From Yoonia litorea (GTDB taxonomy: Bacteria; Pseudomonadota; Alphaproteobacteria; Rhodobacterales; Rhodobacteraceae), in NCBI RefSeq assembly GCF_900114675.1, contig NZ_FOZM01000001.1, positions 930,001-994,000 of the forward strand: a stretch of 64,000 bases of DNA, written 5' to 3'. Position numbers and translations under genes: made by a program. This document shows, piece after piece, positions 8,857 through 15,797 of the stretch (positions within the stretch are counted from its first letter, which is position 1; each line of letters opens with the position of its first letter). The notes beneath the pieces are model-generated. The model did no database searches. It was not told the origin of the DNA and worked only from the letters and a program-made list of their open reading frames with translations.

Positions 8857-9797
8857 CAGAGCCGTGCCAGACGGTCAGCAAGCAAGGCATAAAAGCCTTC
8901 GGCGTCGATATCCCCGATAAAGAGCGCATTGGGTTCGCGCCCTGACACGCGCCACCAGTCGGCGACCGTCATGCCAAGGGTCAACTCGCTCGTGGTCTCG
9001 ATCTCCACATTGATGTGCCGCCCAGAGAACAGGTCGGGGTTGATCAGATAGGCGATCGTGCAGGGGTCATGCAGGGGCGCCCCCTCTGATCCGTATTTCT
9101 CCATATCGAAGCGCTCGAAAAAGTCGGTCCATGCCGCGACCATTTCGCCGACCTTGGTGCCCATTCCGCGGAAGGCGTCGATGCGGGCCTTGGTCGTGAG
9201 TGCCTTATGGGTCATGTCAAGCGGCATCACGACCAGCGGCACACCAGACTTGAAGACGATCTCGGCGGCCTCTGGGTCCACATAGATGTTGAACTCAGCA
9301 GCCGGGGTGATGTTGCCCACCTCGAAATAGGCCCCACCCATCAAGACGATTTCCTGAATGCGCTCTACAATGTCGGGCGCACGCTCAAAGGCTGTGGCAA
9401 CATTGGTCAGCGGGCCAATCGGGCAAAGGGTCACTGTCCCACTGGGTTCGTTGCGCAGGGTTTCGATGATGAAATCGACAGCATGCTGATCCTGCAGCGG
9501 CATTGTCGGATCATCCATCGGCGGGCCGTCGAGACCGGTCTTGCCGTGCACATGCTCTGCTGTCACCAGTTTGCGCTTGAGCGGCGCCTCGCAGCCCGCA
9601 AAAACGCGTGTCTGAGGCTTGCCGGCCAGTTCGCAAACGATCCTTGCATTCTTTTCTGTCAGTGGCAGCGGAACGTTTCCTGCCACAGCGGTGATCCCCA
9701 AAAGCTCGACATCTTCGGGTGAGGCCAGCGCCAGCAAGATCGCCACGGCGTCGTCCTGGCCGGGGTCAGTGTCGATGATGATCTTGCGCGGTGCCAT
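8856..9797 (-). CDS. Inosine/uridine-preferring nucleoside hydrolase
   Basis: Enzyme of 313 residues that hydrolyses the N-glycosidic bond of ribonucleosides to ribose and free base. The calcium-binding signature DTDPGQDDA (9-17) and the later [18 protein letters not shown] block (about 161-178), with its Asn and Asp ligands, are intact. There is no signal peptide, so it acts in the cytoplasm in nucleoside salvage. AGGAGAGG precedes the start. It is coupled to selO downstream and follows a small gene and a Rieske oxygenase upstream on the same strand. Confidence 0.9.
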   Translation of the reverse strand: MAPRKIIIDTDPGQDDAVAILLALASPEDVELLGITAVAGNVPLPLTEKNARIVCELAGKPQTRVFAGCEAPLKRKLVTAEHVHGKTGLDGPPMDDPTMPLQDQHAVDFIIETLRNEPSGTVTLCPIGPLTNVATAFERAPDIVERIQEIVLMGGAYFEVGNITPAAEFNIYVDPEAAEIVFKSGVPLVVMPLDMTHKALTTKARIDAFRGMGTKVGEMVAAWTDFFERFDMEKYGSEGAPLHDPCTIAYLINPDLFSGRHINVEIETTSELTLGMTVADWWRVSGREPNALFIGDIDAEGFYALLADRLARL

Positions 9798-9855
9798 GGT
9801 GAGTCCTCTCCTGCCTTGGTGCTAAGGTGGGCCGTTCGAGGGGCAGGGGCAAGGG

Positions 9856-10065
9856 TCAGACGCGGCCTTCTTTCGACAAACGCGCATGAAGTGTTGGCAC
9901 GGCGGGGTGATTGGATTCCAAGCCAAAGATATAGGCCTGCGTGAGGTAGAAGCAGGCCGCATCGAGACTGGCTGCCGCATCTGCAGCCTCGGTATAGAGG
10001 TCGACCAGACCGATCCTGTCATCGCGCGCATGCGCGGCAAGCAGTCTGTCGTCCAGCGGGCGCAT
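9856..10065 (-). CDS. Small uncharacterised protein coupled to a Rieske oxygenase
   Basis: Acidic protein of 69 residues, probably all-helical, with two helix-forming segments (LVDLYTEAADAAASLDAACF, then YIFGLESNHPAVPTLHARL) that look like a short TPR/SEL1-type pair. I do not recognise a named family. Its reality is supported by the TAATG junction with the upstream oxygenase, where stop and start share one base. It ends 58 bases before the nucleoside hydrolase. A role as an accessory to the oxygenase is only a guess. Confidence 0.6.
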   Translation of the reverse strand: MRPLDDRLLAAHARDDRIGLVDLYTEAADAAASLDAACFYLTQAYIFGLESNHPAVPTLHARLSKEGRV

Positions 10066-11216
10066 TACTTTGCCAGATGATCTGCCAGTTTACCGGCAAC
10101 CCAGTCGTGAAAGCAGTGTGTCGGTCCGTCCATCGCAGGGCTGAAGCGACCGCCATCGAACCCCGGCGCGTGCCGCCCTTGCTGCATGCCTTCGACCACA
10201 AACACGTCTTCTTCGAAAACACCTTTCCATTGGGTGGAATTCTTTTGGCGCAAGGCCTCATCGACCTGTTCAGCGGCATAGAAGATATGCACGTGTTCAT
10301 CGGTATGGGTGTGATCTTTGGGTTCAAGGATGATTACAAAGGCATGGTCCCGCTGCACACCTAAAAGCACATTGGGGTAAACCGTCACATATTCGCCGCC
10401 TTCCTCCCACTTGGCGCTTAGTCCGGCGAAATCGGGGAAGGTAATATCATCCATGCCCTTGAGCTGACGATAGACCAACGTGCCTTGGCCGGAGTATTTA
10501 CCCATCTCGGTGATGTTGTAGTGGTCCTCGAGCCTTGAATAGCTGTTCAGGCCGGGATGGACCCACGGCAGATGGTAGCTTTCGCAGTAATTCTCGACCG
10601 CCAGTTTCCAGTTCGTTTTGACCTCTAAGGTGAAGCTGCTGTCGAAGCCCCCGTGATACATCGGCTGATCAAACTCGGCCCAGCGGGCAAGCAGGTCTGC
10701 GTGGACCTCCTCAAAGGGTGCGGCGTTGCCGTCGATATTGATAAAGACCGTGTTGAACCAGATGTGGCTGCGGACCTCGATCAGGCCAAGGTCTTCTTTG
10801 ACAATCGCGTCGTGGGTGTTGTGGCCCGGGCCGCCGACGTGCGGGGTGCTGACCAAACGGCCATCGGTGCCGTAACACCACGAATGATAGGGGCAGCGGA
10901 TCGCGCCTTCGATTTTGCGCGGTTCTGCGACAAGGATCATGCCGCGGTGCCGGCAGATATTCTGAAACACGCGGACCTGATTAGTGCGATCTCGTACTAA
11001 CAGAAGCGGAATACCAAGAAAGGTGACAGGTTTTGCGTCACCGATTTCGGGCACGTCTGATGTGACGGCAAGGCCAGACCAACTGGCAAAGAGGACCGCC
11101 TGCCGTTCCAGATCGAAAACCTCCGGATCGATGTAGTGCGCGTTAGGCAATCCGTTTGCGGTTTCGACCGGTTGTCTGACGGCATCAAGCGTCTGAGAGG
11201 GGATATCCTTGGCCAT
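10065..11216 (-). CDS. Rieske non-heme iron oxygenase, alpha (catalytic) subunit
   Basis: Ring-hydroxylating-type oxygenase of 383 residues. The Rieske [2Fe-2S] motif is complete: CRHRG (C88, H90) and CPYHSW (C108, H111) with 17 residues between H90 and C108. The mononuclear iron site is also present, ENYCESYHLPWVH with E212, H215 and H220, and a later Asp in FHDW. The length and single-subunit look fit the betaine, carnitine or choline oxygenase branch better than classical arene dioxygenases, but the substrate is not established. No reductase gene lies nearby, so electrons must come from elsewhere. AGGAGGT seven bases upstream fixes the start at 11216. Confidence 0.87.
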   Translation of the reverse strand: MAKDIPSQTLDAVRQPVETANGLPNAHYIDPEVFDLERQAVLFASWSGLAVTSDVPEIGDAKPVTFLGIPLLLVRDRTNQVRVFQNICRHRGMILVAEPRKIEGAIRCPYHSWCYGTDGRLVSTPHVGGPGHNTHDAIVKEDLGLIEVRSHIWFNTVFINIDGNAAPFEEVHADLLARWAEFDQPMYHGGFDSSFTLEVKTNWKLAVENYCESYHLPWVHPGLNSYSRLEDHYNITEMGKYSGQGTLVYRQLKGMDDITFPDFAGLSAKWEEGGEYVTVYPNVLLGVQRDHAFVIILEPKDHTHTDEHVHIFYAAEQVDEALRQKNSTQWKGVFEEDVFVVEGMQQGRHAPGFDGGRFSPAMDGPTHCFHDWVAGKLADHLAK

Positions 11217-11519
11217 GTGCGCACCTCCTGTAGATACCACAGCCTAGCACCTGAAACCTTTTTCCCTACGTCTGCACGCGACGCGCAGTTTTCTCACAGC
11301 GACAACGGCAAACCTTGCCGAACGGTCCAGAAAGGACGTGCGGGTTTGTGCCGAGAAAACGCCATCGGCCAAGCCTCGCGCACCTGCGTTCTTGAATTCG
11401 GCGCGGCTATGCCACATCTCTCAGTCATCGGTCGCGATGCTGGAATGTTCTCATGAAACAGCCTCACTGTTTCTTTGGGTGCAACAATATCCTCAATTCG
11501 CCCCGATAGGAGAGAAAAA
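11217..11519. other. Intergenic region of about 300 bases with one dyad
   Basis: This region lies between the divergent oxygenase and EF-hand genes and has no convincing gene. It holds one perfect dyad, GAAACAG-CCTCA-CTGTTTC at 11455-11473, followed by three Ts, 47 bases before the EF-hand start. This could be an operator or a weak terminator. Short open frames here lack ribosome-binding sites and coding character. Confidence 0.4.
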
Positions 11520-11753
11520 ATGAGCAAGAATAAATTGACGTCTGTCGCGCTGATTTTGGCTGCAACGCCAATGTTCGCACAGAATGCCGACATCGATATC
11601 AATGGCGACGGAATGTACAGCTATCCGGAGCTTCAGGCTTTCATGCCGGAAATGACCGAAGATACCTTCGCCGAGCTTGATATATCCGGTGATGGGCTTC
11701 TTGATGCTGAAGAGATCGCAGCCGGCGTCGCGGCAGGGGTCCTGCCGTCATAA
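11520..11753 (+). CDS. Small exported EF-hand calcium-binding protein
   Basis: Protein of 77 residues with a signal peptide (MSKNKLTSVALILAATPMFA, cleavage near residue 20). Two EF-hand loops follow: D26-I-N-G-D30-G with Glu37 at position 12, and D54-I-S-G-D58-G-L-L-D62 with Glu65 at position 12. All calcium ligands are in place. It probably binds calcium in the periplasm or outside the cell; the partner is unknown. AGGAGAG before the ATG supports this start. It converges on ilvN. Confidence 0.8.
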   Translation: MSKNKLTSVALILAATPMFAQNADIDINGDGMYSYPELQAFMPEMTEDTFAELDISGDGLLDAEEIAAGVAAGVLPS

Positions 11754-11757
11754 ATGG

Positions 11758-11789
11758 TTTGCGCCGGTGCCTTCAGGCTCCGGCGCAAA
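11758..11789. terminator. Strong hairpin between convergent EF-hand and ilvN genes
   Basis: A 14-bp stem, TTTGCGCCGG..CCGGCGCAAA, with an inner GCCT/AGGC and one T-T mismatch, fills the gap between the two stop codons. No T-run follows on either strand, so it may act as a bidirectional transcript end point or stabiliser rather than a textbook intrinsic terminator. Confidence 0.5.
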
Positions 11790-11793
11790 ACGC

Positions 11794-12360
11794 TTAGGCA
11801 ACGGCGCCACGCGACAGTGCAGCCACGCCGGTTCTGGCAATTTCCTGCAGACCAAGCGGGCGCATCAGATCGGCGAAAGCGTCGATTTTTTCGGGCGTGC
11901 CCGTGATCTCGAAAACAAATGATTCCAACGTGCTATCGACCACACTTGCACGAAAGATATCAGCCAGACGGATCGCCTCAATCCGGTCGTTGCCGGTCCC
12001 GGACACTTTAAACAATGCCAGTTCGCGTTCGACTGACGGGCCTTCGACGGTCAGATCGTTGACCTTATGCACATCGACGATCCGACCTAGCTGCGCCTTG
12101 ATCTGGGTGATGATCTGCGGTGTGCCGCGCGTGACAATGGTGATGCGCGAGCGGTGGCCCAGATGATCGACCTCGGCCACGGTCAGGCTGTCGATGTTGT
12201 AACCACGACCCGAGAACAGACCGATCACGCGGGCGAGGACGCCCGGTTCGTTTTCGACCAGGACGGCAAGTGTGTGGCTTTCTTCCTTGTCCGAGAAAGT
12301 GGGCCGTAGGTCATAGGCGGAATGGCTGGTTGAGCCTTTTTTGATTTTGAGCGGGGACAT
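11794..12360 (-). CDS. ilvN: Acetolactate synthase, small regulatory subunit
   Basis: Regulatory subunit of 188 residues (also called ilvH), which gives valine feedback inhibition and raises activity of the large subunit. It has an N-terminal ACT domain (about 28-105, HTLAVLVENEPGVLARVIGLF and GYNIDSLTVAEVD) and the C-terminal ALS_ss_C domain (about 108-185). It is 47 bases downstream of the large-subunit gene on the same strand, so it shares the attenuated transcript. Confidence 0.96.
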   Translation of the reverse strand: MSPLKIKKGSTSHSAYDLRPTFSDKEESHTLAVLVENEPGVLARVIGLFSGRGYNIDSLTVAEVDHLGHRSRITIVTRGTPQIITQIKAQLGRIVDVHKVNDLTVEGPSVERELALFKVSGTGNDRIEAIRLADIFRASVVDSTLESFVFEITGTPEKIDAFADLMRPLGLQEIARTGVAALSRGAVA

Positions 12361-12407
12361 GCGTGTCTCTTTCTTCTGAATGTGTGTGAAGCCGGAGGGG
12401 TGAGGTC

Positions 12408-14162
12408 TTAGACCATCACCGCCCCGTCCGCCTTGATCGCGTTGGCTGTGTCGGCGTTCTCGCCCAGCAGCATTTCATTGTGCGGCTTGCCTGACGGGAT
12501 CATCGGGAAGCAGTTTTCGTGCTTTTCCACCAGACAATCGAACAGAACCGGCCCGTCGTGGTTCAGCATCTCCATGATCGCATCGTCCAGATCGGCCGGA
12601 TCAGAACAGAGGATGCCTTTGGCACCAAAAGCTTCGGCCAGTTTCACGAAATCGGGCAGGCTTTCGGACCAGCTCGACGAATAGCGCTCGCCATGTAGCA
12701 ATTCTTGCCACTGGCGCACCATGCCGAGGCGTTCATTGTTCAGGATGAACTGCTTGACGGGCAGGTTGTACTGCATCGCCGTGCCCAACTCCTGCATGTT
12801 CATCAGCCAAGAGGCTTCACCGGCGACGTTGATGACCAGTGCCTCTGGATTGCCCATCTGAACACCGATGGAGGCCGGGAAGCCGTAGCCCATGGTGCCA
12901 AGCCCGCCTGATGTCATCCACCGGTTGGGATCTTCAAAACCAAGATACTGCGCGGCCCACATCTGGTGCTGTCCGACTTCGGTGCAGATATAGCGATCCA
13001 TGCCCTTTGTCAGCGCCTCAAGCCGTGCCAGCGCGTGCTGTGGTTTGATCACTTTGCCGGTCTGGTTGAAGGCCAGACAATCGACCTTCTTCCAGTCGTT
13101 GATCTGGTGCCACCACTTCTGGACGGCCTCTTTGTTGGTCTTGCGGCCACGGGCCTTCCAGACGTTCAACAGGTCTTCCAGAACATGCGCCACATCACCG
13201 AGGATCGGGATATCGACCTTGATCACCTTGTTGATGCTTGAGGCATCAATATCAATGTGGGCTTTCTTTGAATGAGGGCTGAACGCATCCAGTCGCCCGG
13301 TGATCCGGTCGTCAAACCGCGCGCCGATGTTGATCATCAGATCGCAGTCGTGCATCGCCATGTTGGCCTCATAGAGGCCGTGCATCCCCAGCATACCGAT
13401 CCAGTTGTCGCCGGAGGCAGGGTAGGCACCCAGACCCATCAGTGTGGAGGTGATCGGAAACCCCGTCGCAGCAACCAGTTCGCGCAACAATTGGCTCGCC
13501 GCTGGGCCAGAGTTGATGACGCCGCCGCCGGTGTAGAAGATCGGACGCTTGGCCTTCTCCATCGCAGCGGCCAGTTCGGTGATCATTTCCATGTCACCTT
13601 TGACCTGCGGGTTGTAGTGTGTCTCGACCTGACGTGCTTCGGTGTATTTGCCGGTGGCAAATTGCACGTCCTTGGGGATGTCGATCACAACGGGGCCGGG
13701 GCGACCGGATGTGGCGATGTGGAATGCCTCGTGCAGGACAGAGGACAGCTTGTCAGTCTCTTTCACCAGCCAGTTGTGCTTCGTGCAGGGGCGGGTGATC
13801 CCGACGGTGTCACATTCCTGAAACGCGTCAGAACCGATCATAAAGGTCGGGACCTGACCCGTCAGGACCACAATCGGAATGGAGTCCATCAGCGCATCGG
13901 TCAGACCGGTGACCGCATTCGTCGCACCCGGGCCAGAGGTCACCAGCGCAACACCGGGTTTACCGGTGGAGCGGGCATAGCCTTCGGCTGCGTGAACAGC
14001 ACCCTGTTCATGGCGTACCAGAACGTGCTTGATGCTGTTTTGCTGAAAGATCTCGTCATAGATCGGTAGGACGGCACCACCGGGGTATCCAAAGACCGTG
14101 TCCACGCCCTGATCAATCAGTGCTTGAACCACCATTTTTGCGCCCGTCATGGCCTTGCTCAT
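12408..14162 (-). CDS. ilvB: Acetolactate synthase, large catalytic subunit
   Basis: Thiamine-diphosphate enzyme of 584 residues that condenses two pyruvates to acetolactate, or pyruvate with 2-oxobutyrate, the first common step of valine, leucine and isoleucine synthesis. The N-terminal Pyr domain carries FGYPGGAVLPIYDE with RHEQGAVHAAEGYAR, whose Glu activates thiamine. The central domain has GARFDDRITG. The C-terminal domain has WQELLHGERYS. Where many homologues have the metal motif GDGSF, this protein reads AGEASW, so the Asp is a Glu. Transcription passes through a leader-peptide attenuator just upstream. It may equally be named ilvI. Confidence 0.96.
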   Translation of the reverse strand: MSKAMTGAKMVVQALIDQGVDTVFGYPGGAVLPIYDEIFQQNSIKHVLVRHEQGAVHAAEGYARSTGKPGVALVTSGPGATNAVTGLTDALMDSIPIVVLTGQVPTFMIGSDAFQECDTVGITRPCTKHNWLVKETDKLSSVLHEAFHIATSGRPGPVVIDIPKDVQFATGKYTEARQVETHYNPQVKGDMEMITELAAAMEKAKRPIFYTGGGVINSGPAASQLLRELVAATGFPITSTLMGLGAYPASGDNWIGMLGMHGLYEANMAMHDCDLMINIGARFDDRITGRLDAFSPHSKKAHIDIDASSINKVIKVDIPILGDVAHVLEDLLNVWKARGRKTNKEAVQKWWHQINDWKKVDCLAFNQTGKVIKPQHALARLEALTKGMDRYICTEVGQHQMWAAQYLGFEDPNRWMTSGGLGTMGYGFPASIGVQMGNPEALVINVAGEASWLMNMQELGTAMQYNLPVKQFILNNERLGMVRQWQELLHGERYSSSWSESLPDFVKLAEAFGAKGILCSDPADLDDAIMEMLNHDGPVLFDCLVEKHENCFPMIPSGKPHNEMLLGENADTANAIKADGAVMV

Positions 14163-14201
14163 TGTTCTCGCGTCCTATCGCAAACAGTTGTCATTTTTCA
14201 C

Positions 14202-14227
14202 AAAAAAACCCCCGATTTTGTCGGGGG
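14202..14227 (-). terminator. Attenuator terminator in the ilvB leader
   Basis: On the minus strand, CCCCCGA-loop-TCGGGGG (arms 14221-14227 and 14209-14215) is followed by seven Ts. It lies between the leader-peptide stop and the ilvB start, so it must be read through for ilvBN expression. Confidence 0.88.
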
Positions 14228-14269
14228 CGCATGGGATCGTTATGGTCTTACCGTTACCGGCCCATGCGC
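14227..14269 (-). promoter_or_regulatory. Alternative leader hairpin, GCGCATGGG/CCCATGCGC
   Basis: An exact 9-bp pairing joins 14261-14269, inside the last codons of the leader peptide, with 14227-14235, just before the terminator. The second arm shares one base with the terminator stem. It could be the structure whose formation depends on ribosome position. The exact competition needs a folding calculation. Confidence 0.55.
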
Positions 14270-14301
14270 GCATTTCTCACCACTAGTACGACGATTTTCA
14301 T
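14254..14301 (-). CDS. Branched-chain leader peptide of the ilvBN operon (15 aa)
   Basis: The reading frame encodes MKIVVLVVRNARMGR. Codons 3-8 are ATC GTC GTA CTA GTG GTG, six uninterrupted isoleucine, valine and leucine codons, the products of the pathway. AAAGGA precedes the ATG at a suitable distance. Its TAA stop lies 27 bases before the terminator stem. In family terms this is a classical ribosome-mediated attenuator: stalling at uncharged branched-chain tRNA would prevent the terminator and allow ilvBN transcription. The peptide itself is presumably not functional. Confidence 0.85.
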   Translation of the reverse strand: MKIVVLVVRNARMGR

Positions 14302-14325
14302 CAAGGGGTCCTTTCGTGTGCGGCG

Positions 14326-14354
14326 ACATTAGTGCGGGCGAAAAGGGGGGTCAA
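14326..14354 (-). promoter_or_regulatory. Predicted ilvBN promoter
   Basis: TTGACC (14349-14354 on the complement), a 17-base spacer, then TAATGT (14326-14331). The predicted transcription start is near 14319, about 18 bases before the leader-peptide ATG, which fits the attenuator layout. Confidence 0.6.
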
Positions 14355-14439
14355 CCGCAGAAGTGGAGAAAATGTCGCCAAAAGGTGCAAATTCGTAATT
14401 TTCTTTCAACTGGCGAATTTGCTGGTCGTTCACCCGTGC

Positions 14440-15303
14440 CTAGCTTTCGTCACCGATTTTATCCCAGGTCTTGTTTTCAAAGTCACTGGCCGCGTGGCGT
14501 TCACGCAGCTGTTCTGCGGGGTCACCCCACCCACGGTTGACCATGCGGCCGCGTTTGTAAGCAGGGCGGTCCATCACCTGATCAGCCCAGCGGTTGACGT
14601 GTTCGTATGAAGCGACGTCCAGAAACTCTGCAGCATTATAGACAAGGCCCTTGACCAAAGCCCCATACCACGGAGCCGTCGCCATATCGGCGATGGTATA
14701 TGTATCGCCGCCCAGATATTCACAGTCTTCCAACCTTTGATCGAGGACATCCAACTGTCTTTTGGCCTCCATCGCGAAACGGTTGATGGAGTATTCGTAC
14801 TTCTCGGGCGCATAGGCGTAGAAATGCCCAAAGCCGCCCCCAAGGTAAGGCGCTGACCCTTGCAGCCAGAACAGCCAGTTGAGGGTTTCTGTGCGGCCTT
14901 CGATATCCTTTGGCAGGAAGGCTCCGAATTTTTCAGCGAGATAGAGCAGGATTGCGCCACTCTCAAACACCCGCACGCCGGTTGATTTGTCGAAGAGGGC
15001 AGGGATCTTTGAATTGGGGTTTACGTCGACAAAGCCGCTGCTGAATTGCTCGCCCTCATTGATGTTGATCAGCCATGCGTCATATTCCGCATCATGTCCT
15101 GCCGCGAGCAGTTCTTCGAGCATGACCGTCACTTTGATACCGTTCGGCGTGGCGAGGGAGTGAAGCTGCAAGGGGTGTTGGCCCACCGGCAAGTCCTTGT
15201 CATGGGTCGGGCCAGCGATGGGGCGGTTGATGCTCGCGAATTTACCGCCGCTCGACTTGTCCCATGTCCATACCTTTGGCGGTGTGTAGCTTTTGTCCGA
15301 CAT
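14440..15303 (-). CDS. yghU: YghU-like glutathione S-transferase family protein
   Basis: Protein of 287 residues matching the nu-class GST YghU in length and sequence blocks. An N-terminal extension precedes a thioredoxin-like domain, with ATPNGIKVTVMLEELLAAG (Thr-Pro-Asn in the active-site region, no Cys) and NPNSKIPALFD, then VFESGAILLYLAEKFG. The C-terminal helical domain contains GGDTYTIADMATAPW. Known YghU has disulfide-bond oxidoreductase activity with two bound glutathiones. GGGGAGAGG lies before the start. It is a separate unit from ilvBN. Confidence 0.9.
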   Translation of the reverse strand: MSDKSYTPPKVWTWDKSSGGKFASINRPIAGPTHDKDLPVGQHPLQLHSLATPNGIKVTVMLEELLAAGHDAEYDAWLININEGEQFSSGFVDVNPNSKIPALFDKSTGVRVFESGAILLYLAEKFGAFLPKDIEGRTETLNWLFWLQGSAPYLGGGFGHFYAYAPEKYEYSINRFAMEAKRQLDVLDQRLEDCEYLGGDTYTIADMATAPWYGALVKGLVYNAAEFLDVASYEHVNRWADQVMDRPAYKRGRMVNRGWGDPAEQLRERHAASDFENKTWDKIGDES

Positions 15304-15385
15304 TGTGCGCCTCTCCCCGGTCTTCTTTGGTGACTAGGTGGGGCGGATTGCAGCGCAAGCAACCAGAAGGATGAAACTTTTCAGC

Positions 15386-15418
15386 AAAAAGGCGCGCCCG
15401 AGGGAATGGCGCGCCTTT
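15386..15418 (-). terminator. Intrinsic terminator of a predicted small RNA
   Basis: GGCGCGCC-loop-GGCGCGCC with flanking A/T pairs gives an 11-bp stem. On the minus strand it is followed by five Ts. It lies between two divergently transcribed genes, where no mRNA of either should end, which implies an extra transcript. Confidence 0.75.
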
Positions 15419-15611
15419 AAGACTGAGTGGACGGGCTGGGCTGACCCGGATTTTGCTGCTCTTTCGTTTCTGATCGCATCGCCCTGAGGATGTGATGCGA
15501 CCTTGCCTTGAAGTTGCCTTCGCCTTGGGAGTGAACAGGCGTCATGCAGCTGTTTTATTAATGTTCTGTAAACACTATGGCGGAGACTTGTGGCAGGAAT
15601 TAGGCGCTGAA
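15386..15611 (-). ncRNA. Predicted small RNA or small mRNA of about 225 nt
   Basis: The transcript is inferred from a near-consensus promoter (TTGTCA, 17 bases, TAAAAT at 15618-15646) and a strong terminator at 15386-15418, both on the minus strand in a gap with no other gene. Inside it is a possible 20-codon frame (15417-15479, ending at the terminator stem, product beginning MRSETKEQQNPG). That frame has only a weak ribosome-binding site, so a non-coding role is as likely. I do not recognise the sequence as a known RNA family. Confidence 0.55.
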
Positions 15612-15617
15612 AGCATC

Positions 15618-15646
15618 ATTTTATGTTCAATAATGCCCTCTGACAA
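15618..15646 (-). promoter_or_regulatory. Near-consensus sigma-70 promoter in the yghU/LysM gap
   Basis: TTGTCA at 15641-15646 (complement) and TAAAAT at 15618-15623, with exactly 17 bases between them. It points towards the terminator at 15386-15418 and not to any annotated start codon directly. Confidence 0.65.
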
Positions 15647-15797
15647 AGATTGGGTCGGCAGCCCGAACAATCGCGTATTTTCGCCGATCTGATGTGAAAA
15701 AATCGTGTGACAGCATTTACCTCTCTTTGGTCAACATTTCGCCGCTTTGTTTCCGATAGTCGCTGGAGAGGAAACCAAGGATAAGAGGAAACATTTT

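Noticed and set aside
11338..11523. Plus-strand frame of 61 codons before the EF-hand gene
   Set aside because: No ribosome-binding site, overlaps the EF-hand start region, low-complexity and Cys-rich translation.
13272..14069. Plus-strand frame of 265 codons over ilvB
   Set aside because: Antisense to a complete acetolactate synthase gene, with no ribosome-binding site.
15492..15692. Plus-strand frame of 66 codons in the yghU/LysM gap
   Set aside because: Lacks a ribosome-binding site and coding-type composition. The opposite strand has a promoter and terminator that explain the region better.
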